Source: Vreelandella aquamarina
Lineage (GTDB): Bacteria; Pseudomonadota; Gammaproteobacteria; Pseudomonadales; Halomonadaceae
DNA length: 64,000 bases
NCBI RefSeq assembly: GCF_020075495.1
Contig: NZ_JABYQT010000001.1
Span: 372,001-436,000, forward strand
Direction: 5' to 3'
Part shown: positions 45,755 to 53,522 of the stretch, piece by piece
Position numbering within the stretch: the first letter of the stretch is position 1
How the letters are laid out: every line of letters starts with the position of its first letter
Made by a program: the position numbers and the translations under genes
Notes under the pieces: generated by a model
What the model was told of the DNA's origin: nothing
Seen by the model: the letters and a program-made list of their open reading frames with translations, nothing else
Database searches by the model: none

Positions 45755-45786
45755 ATCGCTACGCTTTCTTGCCATAAGGATGTTTC

Positions 45787-47265
45787 ATGACCGTTCGTAC
45801 TCGCATCGCCCCTTCTCCTACCGGTGACCCCCACGTTGGTACGGCTTATATTGCGCTGTTCAACCTGTGCTTTGCGCGCCAGCACGGTGGGCAGTTCATT
45901 CTGCGTATCGAAGATACCGACCGTGTTCGCTCAACGGCTGAATCCGAGCAGATGATCCTGGATTCACTGCGTTGGCTGGGGCTCGAGTGGGATGAGGGCC
46001 CTGACGTAGGCGGTCCCCACGGCCCTTATCGCCAGAGCGAGCGTGGGGATATTTATGCCCAGTATGCACAACAATTGCTGGATGCTGGCCATGCCTTCAA
46101 GTGTTACCGCACGGCTGAAGAGCTTGACGAACTGCGGGAATCACGCAAGCAAGCGGGCCTGCAGCTGGCATTTAAACCGGCCGACCTTAAGCTCGATGAA
46201 GCAGAGGTGGCACGGCGTGAGCAGGAGAACTGGCCTTACGTGGTGCGCATGAACGTACCCAGCGAAGGCGTTTGCGTCGTGAAAGATATGCTGCGCGGCA
46301 CCATTGAGGTCGAGTGGGCTCAAATCGATGCCCAGGTGCTGCTCAAGTCCGATGGCATGCCTACCTACCATCTGGCAAACGTGGTGGATGACCACCTGAT
46401 GGGCATTACTCACGTATTGCGCGGTGAGGAGTGGATCAACTCGGCACCCAAGCATCAGCTGCTGTACAACTACTTTGGCTGGGAAATGCCCGAGCTGTGC
46501 CACATGCCACTCTTGCGCAACCCCGACAAGTCCAAGCTCTCAAAGCGCAAGAACCCGACCTCGATCAATTACTATCGCCGCATGGGCTTTTTGCCTCAGG
46601 CGGTGACCAACTATCTGGGTCGCATGGGCTGGTCAATGCCCGATGAGCGAGAAAAATTCAGTCTCGCCGACATGATGGCCGAATTCGACATTCAGCGGGT
46701 GTCGCTGGGCGGACCGGTGTTCGATCTCGAGAAGCTGACCTGGTTGAACGGCGTCTACATTCGTGAAGACCTGGACGACGAGGCGCTGCTCAATGCGCTG
46801 CGCGAATGGGCATTCAATGATGCCTACGTGAAGCAGATACTTCCTCAGGTACGTCCGCGGGTCGAAACGCTTTCTCAGGTAATGCCATTGGCGGGGCACT
46901 TCTTTTCAGGATTGCCTGCGCTCGGCGAAAGCGATTTTGAAAGCGTGAAACTCGAAAAGGAAGAGCTTGTGAAACTGCTGCAGTTCCTGGTGTGGCGCTT
47001 TGAAACCGTACCCGCCTGGCACAAGGAGGCGCTGCTTGAAGAGGTAAAAGCGCTGGCGGCGCATTTCGATCTCAAGATGAAGGCGTTTCTGTCGCCCGTG
47101 TTCATCGCTATTACCGGAAGTACCTCGAGTACGTCGGTCATGGACGCCATGGCCATCCTGGGATCAGACGTGACGCGTGCGCGTCTGCGCAGTGCCATTG
47201 ATGTGCTGGGTGGTGTATCCAAGAAGCAGCTCAAGCGTTTCGAGAAAGAGTACCGCGATCTCTAG
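45787..47265 (+). CDS. gltX: Glutamyl-tRNA synthetase
   Basis: A 492-residue class I synthetase. The HIGH-type motif is [13 protein letters not shown] (residues 9-21) and the KMSKS-type motif is KLSKR at residues 250-254. Length matches the usual bacterial form. It charges tRNA-Glu, whose gene lies about 250 bp downstream. A hairpin with a perfect ATTTCTGTAGAAAT core sits after the stop. Confidence 0.97.
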   Translation: MTVRTRIAPSPTGDPHVGTAYIALFNLCFARQHGGQFILRIEDTDRVRSTAESEQMILDSLRWLGLEWDEGPDVGGPHGPYRQSERGDIYAQYAQQLLDAGHAFKCYRTAEELDELRESRKQAGLQLAFKPADLKLDEAEVARREQENWPYVVRMNVPSEGVCVVKDMLRGTIEVEWAQIDAQVLLKSDGMPTYHLANVVDDHLMGITHVLRGEEWINSAPKHQLLYNYFGWEMPELCHMPLLRNPDKSKLSKRKNPTSINYYRRMGFLPQAVTNYLGRMGWSMPDEREKFSLADMMAEFDIQRVSLGGPVFDLEKLTWLNGVYIREDLDDEALLNALREWAFNDAYVKQILPQVRPRVETLSQVMPLAGHFFSGLPALGESDFESVKLEKEELVKLLQFLVWRFETVPAWHKEALLEEVKALAAHFDLKMKAFLSPVFIAITGSTSSTSVMDAMAILGSDVTRARLRSAIDVLGGVSKKQLKRFEKEYRDL

Positions 47266-47330
47266 GCTTTTGGTTCACGATCAAGGAAAGCGCCATTTCT
47301 GTAGAAATTACACATTTGGCGTTTTCCATG

Positions 47331-47359
47331 TTGACGAGGGCGAGCGTAATCAGTACTAT
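47331..47359 (+). promoter_or_regulatory. Sigma-70 promoter of the tRNA operon
   Basis: TTGACG (47331-47336), 17 bp, TACTAT (47354-47359), then the GC-rich ACGCTCC discriminator expected of a stringently controlled tRNA promoter. The first tRNA starts 22 bp later. Confidence 0.8.
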
Positions 47360-47381
47360 ACGCTCCGTCTTCAGGACATGT

Positions 47382-47457
47382 GGGGCCTTAGCTCAGCTGG
47401 GAGAGCGCAACACTGGCAGTGTTGAGGTCAGCGGTTCGATCCCGCTAGGCTCCACCA
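47382..47457 (+). tRNA. tRNA-Ala (anticodon GGC)
   Basis: A 76-nt cloverleaf: acceptor GGGGCCT/AGGCTCC with CCA encoded, D-stem GCTC/GAGC, anticodon loop CTGGCAG and T-stem AGCGG/CCGCT. The anticodon reads GCC and GCU codons. It is the first of two tRNAs behind one promoter. Confidence 0.96.
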
Positions 47458-47514
47458 AAATATTGTGAACACCATCCACTGGTGGTCGCAATATACTTGT
47501 TTTAGTGTTGATAC

Positions 47515-47590
47515 GTCCCATTCGTCTAGTGGTCCAGGACACCGCCCTTTCACGGCGGTAACAGGGGTTCGAACCCCCTATGGGACGCCA
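47515..47590 (+). tRNA. tRNA-Glu (anticodon TTC)
   Basis: A 76-nt cloverleaf with acceptor GTCCCAT/ATGGGAC and encoded CCA. The anticodon stem CCGCC/GGCGG and loop CTTTCAC give TTC. It lies about 250 bp after gltX, its cognate synthetase gene. The 3' end of tRNA-Glu genes is a common integration site; I see no second copy of this end in the window. Confidence 0.96.
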
Positions 47591-48164
47591 CTCCCTCTTG
47601 TATCTCCTTCTATCGTTCAGTTCAGTAATGAGTTTATTCATTTGCTGTGCTCTTGCTTGCCTGTGCCTCCCGAAAATTGGTTCCGTTTATCCATTTTTGG
47701 CATATTTCTACTTGACTTGTCCACGTTAGCTGATCATTTCCCTTGGGTTGTGCACAACTCCTTGTTCCTCTCGCAAAAAATATTCGATTAAGCTTAAGTT
47801 CATTAAAAACAATGACTTAAAAGCGGTTAAAAAATGATCAATTTAAGGCTAGGTCACTGTTCATGGCGATTACGGGACGTTTTGTAGTGGTTATAAACAA
47901 GCTTATCCACAGATAGTGTGGAAAACCTTTTTTGGGGCCACCGCGCAAAAATGTCAAGTGGTATTGGCCGTATTTGCCCAGCTTGTTGGTGTGCTTTCGT
48001 CTACTGCGGGAAGGAGGAATCACGGCAAATGCTCGCAAGAGGTGGGAGCGACAGGCAGGCGGAGATCTAGAGCCGAGAGCAAGGCTGAGAGGTGAAGTTG
48101 CCTGGCATGTGTCAGAAACACGAAGGCCACCCGTAGGTGGCCTTCGTGACAAGCGCTTGAGTGT
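47591..48164. other. AT-rich gene-free stretch with DnaA-box-like sites
   Basis: About 570 bp between tRNA-Glu and gltA. It holds a perfect DnaA box TTATCCACA (47903-47911) and an inverted box (TTTTCCACA, minus strand, 47917-47925) six bases away. There is also a perfect palindrome GTTGTGCACAAC (47747-47758), TTAAGCTTAA (47788-47797) and an AT-rich block (about 47765-47845) with GATC sites. No protein gene is apparent. Candidates are an origin-like or DnaA-titration locus (like datA), or a decayed island behind the tRNA. Confidence 0.55.
48121..48146 (-). terminator. Terminator of gltA
   Basis: An 11-bp stem (48121-48131 with 48136-48146) and a short loop lie just beyond the gltA stop. The T-run on the minus strand is weak. 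Confidence 0.65.
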
Positions 48165-49451
48165 TTACTTCTTCGGGTAGTCGCGCTGGTCGTGACCAGT
48201 ATAAAGCTGACGCGGACGGCCGATCTTGTAGCTTTCGCTGAGCATTTCGTTCCAGTGGGAAATCCAGCCAATCGTGCGTGATACGGCGAAGATGACCGTA
48301 AACATGTTGGTGGGGATGCCCATGGCCTTGAGAATGATGCCCGAATAGAAGTCGACGTTCGGGTAAAGCTTGCGCTCGATGAAGTATTCGTCTTCCAGCG
48401 CGATCTGTTCAAGACGCTTGGCAATCTTGAGCTGCGGATCGTCGGCCAGGCCCAGTTCGGCCAGCACTTCATCGCAGGTCTCTTTCATTACCTTGGCGCG
48501 CGGGTCAAAGTTGCGGTAGACACGGTGGCCAAAGCCCATCAGCTTGAACGGGTCTTCCTTGTCCTTGGCTTTATCGACGAAACGCTGGATGTTCTCTTCG
48601 GTGTCTTCGCCGATTTCATCGAGCATGGCAAGTACGGCTTCGTTGGCGCCGCCGTGTGCCGGGCCCCATAGCGCGGCAATGCCAGCACTGATGCACGCAA
48701 ACGGATTGGCCCCCGTCGAGCCTGCCAGGCGTACGGTAGAGGTGGACGCATTCTGCTCATGGTCGGCATGCAGCATGAAGATGCGATCCATCGCTTTCGC
48801 GTAGACCGGGTTGATCTTGTACTCTTCGCACGGATTGCTGAACATCATGTAGAGGAAGTTCTCTGCATAGCTCAGGTCGTTGCGCGGATAGTTGAACGGC
48901 TGGCCGATGTTGTACTTGTACGACATGGCTGCAATCGTCGGCATCTTCGCGATCAGGCGAATGGCACTTACCGTGCGGTCTTCTTCCTTGGTGATATCCA
49001 TGTGGTCATGGTAGAACGCCGCAAGGCCCCCTACGACACCGCACAGAATGGACATCGGGTGTGCGTCGCGACGGAACCCCTTGAAGAAGTTGTTGATCTG
49101 GTCGTGCACCATCGTATGGTTGCGAATGCGCGCCGCGAAGTCGGCATACTGCTCGTCGCTTGGCAGTTCGCCAAACAGCAGCGTATAGCACAGTTCTACA
49201 AAATTGGACTCTTTGGCCAGTTGATCAATGGGGTAGCCGCGGTGCAGCAATACGCCCTTGCCGCCATCAATATAGGTAATGGCAGATTGGCAAGAAGAGG
49301 TGGCCATGAAGCCGGGGTCATAGGTGAACAGGCCTTCGGCTCCCAGGCCGCGAACGTCGATAACGTCTGGCCCAAGCGTGCCGGAGTACATGGGTAGTTC
49401 GATCGTTTTATCAAGACCGTCTACCGTCAATGTTGCTTTCCTGTCAGCCAT
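48165..49451 (-). CDS. gltA: Citrate synthase
   Basis: A 428-residue type II citrate synthase, which condenses oxaloacetate and acetyl-CoA. Active-site blocks are [11 protein letters not shown] (with a catalytic His) and [16 protein letters not shown], and the [16 protein letters not shown] segment holds the second His. The divergent position next to sdhCDAB places the gene among the TCA genes, a common arrangement. Length matches the hexameric, NADH-sensitive enterobacterial form. Confidence 0.96.
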   Translation of the reverse strand: MADRKATLTVDGLDKTIELPMYSGTLGPDVIDVRGLGAEGLFTYDPGFMATSSCQSAITYIDGGKGVLLHRGYPIDQLAKESNFVELCYTLLFGELPSDEQYADFAARIRNHTMVHDQINNFFKGFRRDAHPMSILCGVVGGLAAFYHDHMDITKEEDRTVSAIRLIAKMPTIAAMSYKYNIGQPFNYPRNDLSYAENFLYMMFSNPCEEYKINPVYAKAMDRIFMLHADHEQNASTSTVRLAGSTGANPFACISAGIAALWGPAHGGANEAVLAMLDEIGEDTEENIQRFVDKAKDKEDPFKLMGFGHRVYRNFDPRAKVMKETCDEVLAELGLADDPQLKIAKRLEQIALEDEYFIERKLYPNVDFYSGIILKAMGIPTNMFTVIFAVSRTIGWISHWNEMLSESYKIGRPRQLYTGHDQRDYPKK

Positions 49452-49791
49452 TCTGGCCTCCTTTCGGATTCGGGTTGGGACGTAAAGTCGTTGTTTCGCA
49501 TACCGCGCCGGCGAAAAGGCTTGCCCACTATAGAAGCGTGCGACATTTTGTCAATTAGGCAAACCGCTAGGCGCAAGGCATGTAAACAAAGTTATGCAAA
49601 AATTATTATTTTGAATAATGCTTGTATATGGATAATGCTGATCATAGTAGCGAAGTGATCGAGGTTTGACGACTCCTTAACAGGCTTATCAAACGATCAG
49701 GTCTCTGTCACTATATCGATGCTGCATCGCAAAATCGACTCGGGTTGGCCGCTTTTTTTTGCACCATAGTCGAGTTAGGTCCGAGTTCGGT

Positions 49792-49820
49792 TTGTCAGCA
49801 GGGGCTAAGGTTCTTATAAT
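49792..49820 (+). promoter_or_regulatory. Sigma-70 promoter of sdhCDAB
   Basis: TTGTCA (49792-49797), 17 bp, TATAAT (49815-49820). It lies about 130 bp before the sdhC start, so there is a long leader. Confidence 0.82.
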
Positions 49821-49893
49821 CCACGGCGCGCGACCGGCAGGTAGGTGGTCGTGCTTGACTTGGCAAACGGCCGAGCCCCTTCCAGCAACCACT

Positions 49894-49931
49894 GCCCGCT
49901 CGGGCTATGCCCGACCTGTCGCAGAGCGGGC
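49894..49931 (+). promoter_or_regulatory. Structured leader before sdhC
   Basis: An outer stem GCCCGCTC/GAGCGGGC (49894-49901 with 49924-49931) encloses an inner hairpin CGGGC/GCCCG (49901-49913). It ends 20 bp before the GTG start, so it could influence ribosome access or message stability. Confidence 0.5.
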
Positions 49932-49951
49932 CAAGAGAGTGTGTATAAGCC

Positions 49952-50329
49952 GTGAATAGCAAACGACCCGTAAATCTAGATCTAACTACGATACACTTCC
50001 CACTTCCGGCGCTGACATCGATCACTCACCGTATCACCGGTGTGATCCTGTTTGTTGGCCTGATATTCGCTTTTTGGGCGCTGGGCAAGTCACTGTCATC
50101 TCCGGCAGGCTTTGATGAAGTCAGCAACGCACTGGCCAATAACCTATTGGCGAAGTTTGTTGCCTGGGGTCTGCTGTCTGCGCTGGCGTTCCACTTCGTG
50201 GCGGGCATCAAGCACCTGCTGATGGACGCCGATATCGGTGTGACCCTGGAAGGAAGCGTGCAAAAAGCGCAGATCACGGTTGTGGTCAGTGCGGTTCTGA
50301 TTGTTCTGGCAGGAGTCTGGGTATGGTAA
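49952..50329 (+). CDS. sdhC: Succinate dehydrogenase cytochrome b556 subunit
   Basis: A 125-residue membrane anchor with three helices. It starts at GTG with MNSKRPVNLDL, the usual SdhC opening, and the heme-ligand region is SITHRITGV (S and R for ubiquinone and H in the FHFVAGIKHLL helix). It overlaps sdhD by 7 bp. Confidence 0.94.
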   Translation: MNSKRPVNLDLTTIHFPLPALTSITHRITGVILFVGLIFAFWALGKSLSSPAGFDEVSNALANNLLAKFVAWGLLSALAFHFVAGIKHLLMDADIGVTLEGSVQKAQITVVVSAVLIVLAGVWVW

Positions 50330-50670
50330 CCAATATTACAAGTTTTGGCCGCAGCGGGCTGTCTGACTGGCTGATGCAGCGTGTGTCTGCCGTGGTGCTG
50401 GCCGTATATACGGTTTTCATGGTCGCCTACCTGCTATTCAACCCCGACCTTGACTACTACACCTGGAGCGGCCTTTTCAACCAGACGTGGATGCGGATCT
50501 TCTCGCTGCTGGCATTCATTTCCATTGCCGCCCACGCCTGGATTGGCCTGTGGACCGTAACTACCGATTATCTCAAGTCCACTCGCCTGCGCGTGGGTGC
50601 CCAGACGCTGATCATTCTGGCCATCTTCGTTTATCTGGTGTGGGGCATTCAAATTCTGTGGGGAGCTTGA
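50323..50670 (+). CDS. sdhD: Succinate dehydrogenase membrane anchor subunit
   Basis: A 115-residue three-helix anchor beginning MVTNITSFGRSGLSDWLMQRVSAVVLAVY. The heme/quinone side includes the HAWIGLWTV helix. It overlaps sdhC and is 3 bp before sdhA, so all four sdh genes are one unit. Confidence 0.94.
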   Translation: MVTNITSFGRSGLSDWLMQRVSAVVLAVYTVFMVAYLLFNPDLDYYTWSGLFNQTWMRIFSLLAFISIAAHAWIGLWTVTTDYLKSTRLRVGAQTLIILAIFVYLVWGIQILWGA

Positions 50671-50673
50671 TAC

Positions 50674-52446
50674 ATGTCTAACCTACGTAGCCTGACGTTT
50701 GACGCCATCATCATCGGTGGCGGTGGCTCTGGCCTGCGCGCTGCTCTGGAACTGGCCAAGTCCGGCAAGAAGACAGCCGTTCTATCCAAAGTGTTCCCGA
50801 CACGTTCCCACACCGTTTCTGCCCAGGGCGGCATTACCTGCGCGATCGCCTCTGCCGACCCGCAGGATGACTGGCGCTGGCACATGTACGATACCGTCAA
50901 GGGCGGGGACTACATCGCCGACCAGGATGCGGCCGAGTACATGTGCTCCGAAGGCCCCAAGGCCGTATTCGAACTCGAGCACATGGGCCTGCCGTTCTCT
51001 CGTTTCGATAACGGCCGCATCTACCAGCGTCCGTTTGGCGGCCAGTCGAAGAACTTTGGTGAGGGTGGCCAGGCGGCACGTACTTGTGCCGCGGCCGACC
51101 GCACCGGCCACGCGCTCCTGCACACTCTTTACCAGAACAACCTCAAGAACAACACGACCTTCTTGAACGAGTGGTACGCGGTTGATCTGGTGAAGAATGC
51201 CAATGGTGACGTGGTGGGCTGCATTGCCATGTGCATCGAGACCGGTGAAGTGGTGCACGTCAAGTCCAAGGCCACAGTGCTTGCGACAGGCGGTGCTGGC
51301 CGTATCTACGCTTCCACCACCAATGCCCTGATCAATACCGGTGACGGTATCGGCATGGCGCTGCGCGCCGGCTTCCCGATGCAGGACATGGAAATGTGGC
51401 AGTTCCACCCCACCGGTATCTACGGTGCGGGCACGCTGGTTACCGAAGGCTGCCGTGGCGAAGGTGGCTATCTGATCAACAAGGATGGCGAGCGCTTCAT
51501 GGAGCGTTACGCGCCCAACGCGAAGGACCTGGCGGGTCGTGACGTGGTGGCGCGCTCCATGGTAATGGAGATCCTCGAAGGCCGTGGTTGTGGCGAGAAG
51601 GGCGATCACGTCTTCCTGAAGCTTGATCACCTGGGTGAAGAAGTACTGGGCAAGCGCCTGCCGGGTATCGTCGAGCTTTCCAAGACATTTGCGCACGTCG
51701 ATCCTGCCAAGGACCCGATCCCGGTCGTGCCTACCTGCCACTACATGATGGGCGGTATTCCGACCAACGTTCACGGCCAGGCTATTCTCCAGGACGAAGA
51801 CGGTAACGATCAGATCATCAACGGATTGTTTGCCTGTGGTGAAGCGGCGTGCGTGTCGGTACACGGTGCCAACCGTCTGGGCGGGAACTCCTTGCTGGAT
51901 CTCGTTGTCTTTGGACGTGCCGCCGGTATGTTTATCGAAGGCGCACTGAACGAAGGTATCGAATACCTGGATGCCTCCGAATCCGACATCGAATCCGCCA
52001 TGAAGCGCATTACCCGCTGGAACGAATCTGAAGGCGGCGAGAGCATTCCTGAGCTCAAGGCAGAGCTTCAAAGCATCATGCAGAACTCTTTCGGGGTATT
52101 CCGGGAAGAGAAGAACATGGTGGAGGGCGTTCAAAAACTGGCCGAGCTGCGTGGGCGTATCGCCAATGCCTACCTGCCTGACAAGTCCAATGCCTTCAAC
52201 ACGGCCCGTGTAGAAGCACTGGAGCTTGATAACCTGATGGAAGTGGCCGAAGCGACGGCAATTGCCGCCCTTGAGCGTAAAGAGAGCCGCGGTGCCCATT
52301 CGCGTTACGACTACCCAGACCGTGATGATGTCAACTGGCTGAAACACTCGCTCTACTTCCCGCTCACCAAGGAGCTGAAGCAGCGCGACGTCAACTTCAA
52401 GCCGAAAACCGTTGATACGTTCGAACCCAAGGTTCGTACCTACTAA
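50674..52446 (+). CDS. sdhA: Succinate dehydrogenase flavoprotein subunit
   Basis: A 590-residue FAD protein. The dinucleotide loop is [15 protein letters not shown] (residues ~10-24), and the covalent FAD histidine is H46 in [11 protein letters not shown]. It also has the HPTGIYGAG and catalytic-Arg-region motifs. It oxidises succinate to fumarate. Length and motifs are normal. Confidence 0.97.
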   Translation: MSNLRSLTFDAIIIGGGGSGLRAALELAKSGKKTAVLSKVFPTRSHTVSAQGGITCAIASADPQDDWRWHMYDTVKGGDYIADQDAAEYMCSEGPKAVFELEHMGLPFSRFDNGRIYQRPFGGQSKNFGEGGQAARTCAAADRTGHALLHTLYQNNLKNNTTFLNEWYAVDLVKNANGDVVGCIAMCIETGEVVHVKSKATVLATGGAGRIYASTTNALINTGDGIGMALRAGFPMQDMEMWQFHPTGIYGAGTLVTEGCRGEGGYLINKDGERFMERYAPNAKDLAGRDVVARSMVMEILEGRGCGEKGDHVFLKLDHLGEEVLGKRLPGIVELSKTFAHVDPAKDPIPVVPTCHYMMGGIPTNVHGQAILQDEDGNDQIINGLFACGEAACVSVHGANRLGGNSLLDLVVFGRAAGMFIEGALNEGIEYLDASESDIESAMKRITRWNESEGGESIPELKAELQSIMQNSFGVFREEKNMVEGVQKLAELRGRIANAYLPDKSNAFNTARVEALELDNLMEVAEATAIAALERKESRGAHSRYDYPDRDDVNWLKHSLYFPLTKELKQRDVNFKPKTVDTFEPKVRTY

Positions 52447-52473
52447 ACTCCGCATTGACGAGAGGGAGTTACA

Positions 52474-53184
52474 ATGTCCAATCTTCAGGTATCCGTATAC
52501 CGTTACAATCCGGAAACCGACTCCGCGCCTTACATGCAGGAGTTCCAAGTCGATACCAAGGGGCGCGATCTGATGGTGCTGGACGTTCTGCACCTGATGA
52601 AGGAGCAGGATAGCGGTCTGGCGTTCCGTCGCAGCTGCCGCGAGGGTGTATGCGGTTCCGATGGCATGAACATGAACGGCAAGAACGGCCTGGCCTGTAT
52701 CACGCCGCTGTCAGACGTTGTGAAAAACAACAAGCTGACTCTGCGCCCGCTGCCCGGTCTGCCGGTCATCCGCGACATGGTCGTGGACATGGGTATCTTC
52801 TACAAGCAGTACGAGCGTATTCAGCCGTACCTGCAAAACGAGACCCCGGCGCCGGCCATCGAGCGTCTGCAGTCGCCGGAAGAGCGTGACAAGCTCGACG
52901 GTCTGTACGAGTGCATCCTGTGCGCCTGCTGCTCGACATCCTGCCCGTCGTTCTGGTGGAACCCCGACAAGTTCGTGGGGCCGGCCGGTCTGCTGCAGTC
53001 CTATCGCTTCCTGGCCGACTCCCGCGATACTGCTACTCGCGAGCGTTTGACTGATCTGGAAGACCCGTTTTCGGTGTTCCGCTGCCGCGGCATCATGAAC
53101 TGTGTGGCGGTTTGCCCGAAAGGCCTGAACCCCACTCGTGCCATCGGCAAGATCCGTGAAATGCTGCTTGCAGACGCCACCTGA
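52474..53184 (+). CDS. sdhB: Succinate dehydrogenase iron-sulfur subunit
   Basis: A 236-residue protein with the three cluster-binding regions: 2Fe-2S (SCREGVCGSDGM, C55 and C60 onwards), 4Fe-4S (CILCACCSTSCP, about residues 148-159) and 3Fe-4S (CRGIMNCVAVCP, about 205-216). It passes electrons from SdhA to the quinone site. A terminator-like stem-loop follows. Confidence 0.97.
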   Translation: MSNLQVSVYRYNPETDSAPYMQEFQVDTKGRDLMVLDVLHLMKEQDSGLAFRRSCREGVCGSDGMNMNGKNGLACITPLSDVVKNNKLTLRPLPGLPVIRDMVVDMGIFYKQYERIQPYLQNETPAPAIERLQSPEERDKLDGLYECILCACCSTSCPSFWWNPDKFVGPAGLLQSYRFLADSRDTATRERLTDLEDPFSVFRCRGIMNCVAVCPKGLNPTRAIGKIREMLLADAT

Positions 53185-53522
53185 TCGGCCTGCGGATAAA
53201 TAAAATGCGTTTGTCACGCAACTTGTAGCATTTTGCTACTTAAATCGTGACGCTTCGCTTGTTATCATAGGGTTTGTCACGAGGTGCGGCGACGCGTCGC
53301 ACCTCTGGCCAGTCAAGTTTAAAAGCCGGTGCTGTACGTACCGGCTTTTGAGCATGAACTGAGTAGTATATTGATAAGGCAGTAAATTCCAGTTAAGTAG
53401 GGCTTCCGGCCTCAGGCCGATGCCGCCGGCAAATGTCCCGCCCCGCCGGCAGGGCAATAGCGATGTCGCTGCGCCTTTGCAGCGATGCCGATACCACCCC
53501 ATCAGTGCAGGGTGACCGAGAG
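53185..53522. other. sdhB-sucA intergenic stretch
   Basis: About 340 bp. It holds two stem-loops (GAGGTGCG/CGCACCTC at 53281-53305, and the terminator-like one below) and a third small hairpin (TCGCTGC/GCAGCGA, 53466-53485) just before sucA. No gene is visible. The sucA promoter probably lies between 53350 and 53460. Confidence 0.6.
53321..53349 (+). terminator. Terminator after sdhCDAB
   Basis: A perfect 10-bp stem AAAAGCCGGT/ACCGGCTTTT with a nine-base loop and T-rich right arm. Confidence 0.72.

Larger units (their letters stand above)
49452..49951. other. Divergent gltA/sdh regulatory region
   Basis: About 500 bp. It holds an AT-rich segment near 49590-49640 on the gltA side and the strong sdh promoter at 49792-49820. 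The last part forms a nested stem-loop in the sdhC leader (49894-49931). No gene is visible. Confidence 0.6.

Noticed and set aside
47515..47590. tRNA-Glu 3' end as an attachment site for an integrated island
   Set aside because: No second copy of the tRNA end and no integrase are visible in the window, so this stays only a possibility for the gap after it.
50782..52593. About 600-codon open frame antisense to sdhA
   Set aside because: Same cause: third-position GC bias leaves few stops opposite a strongly biased gene; the product is His- and Gly-rich and unlike any known family.
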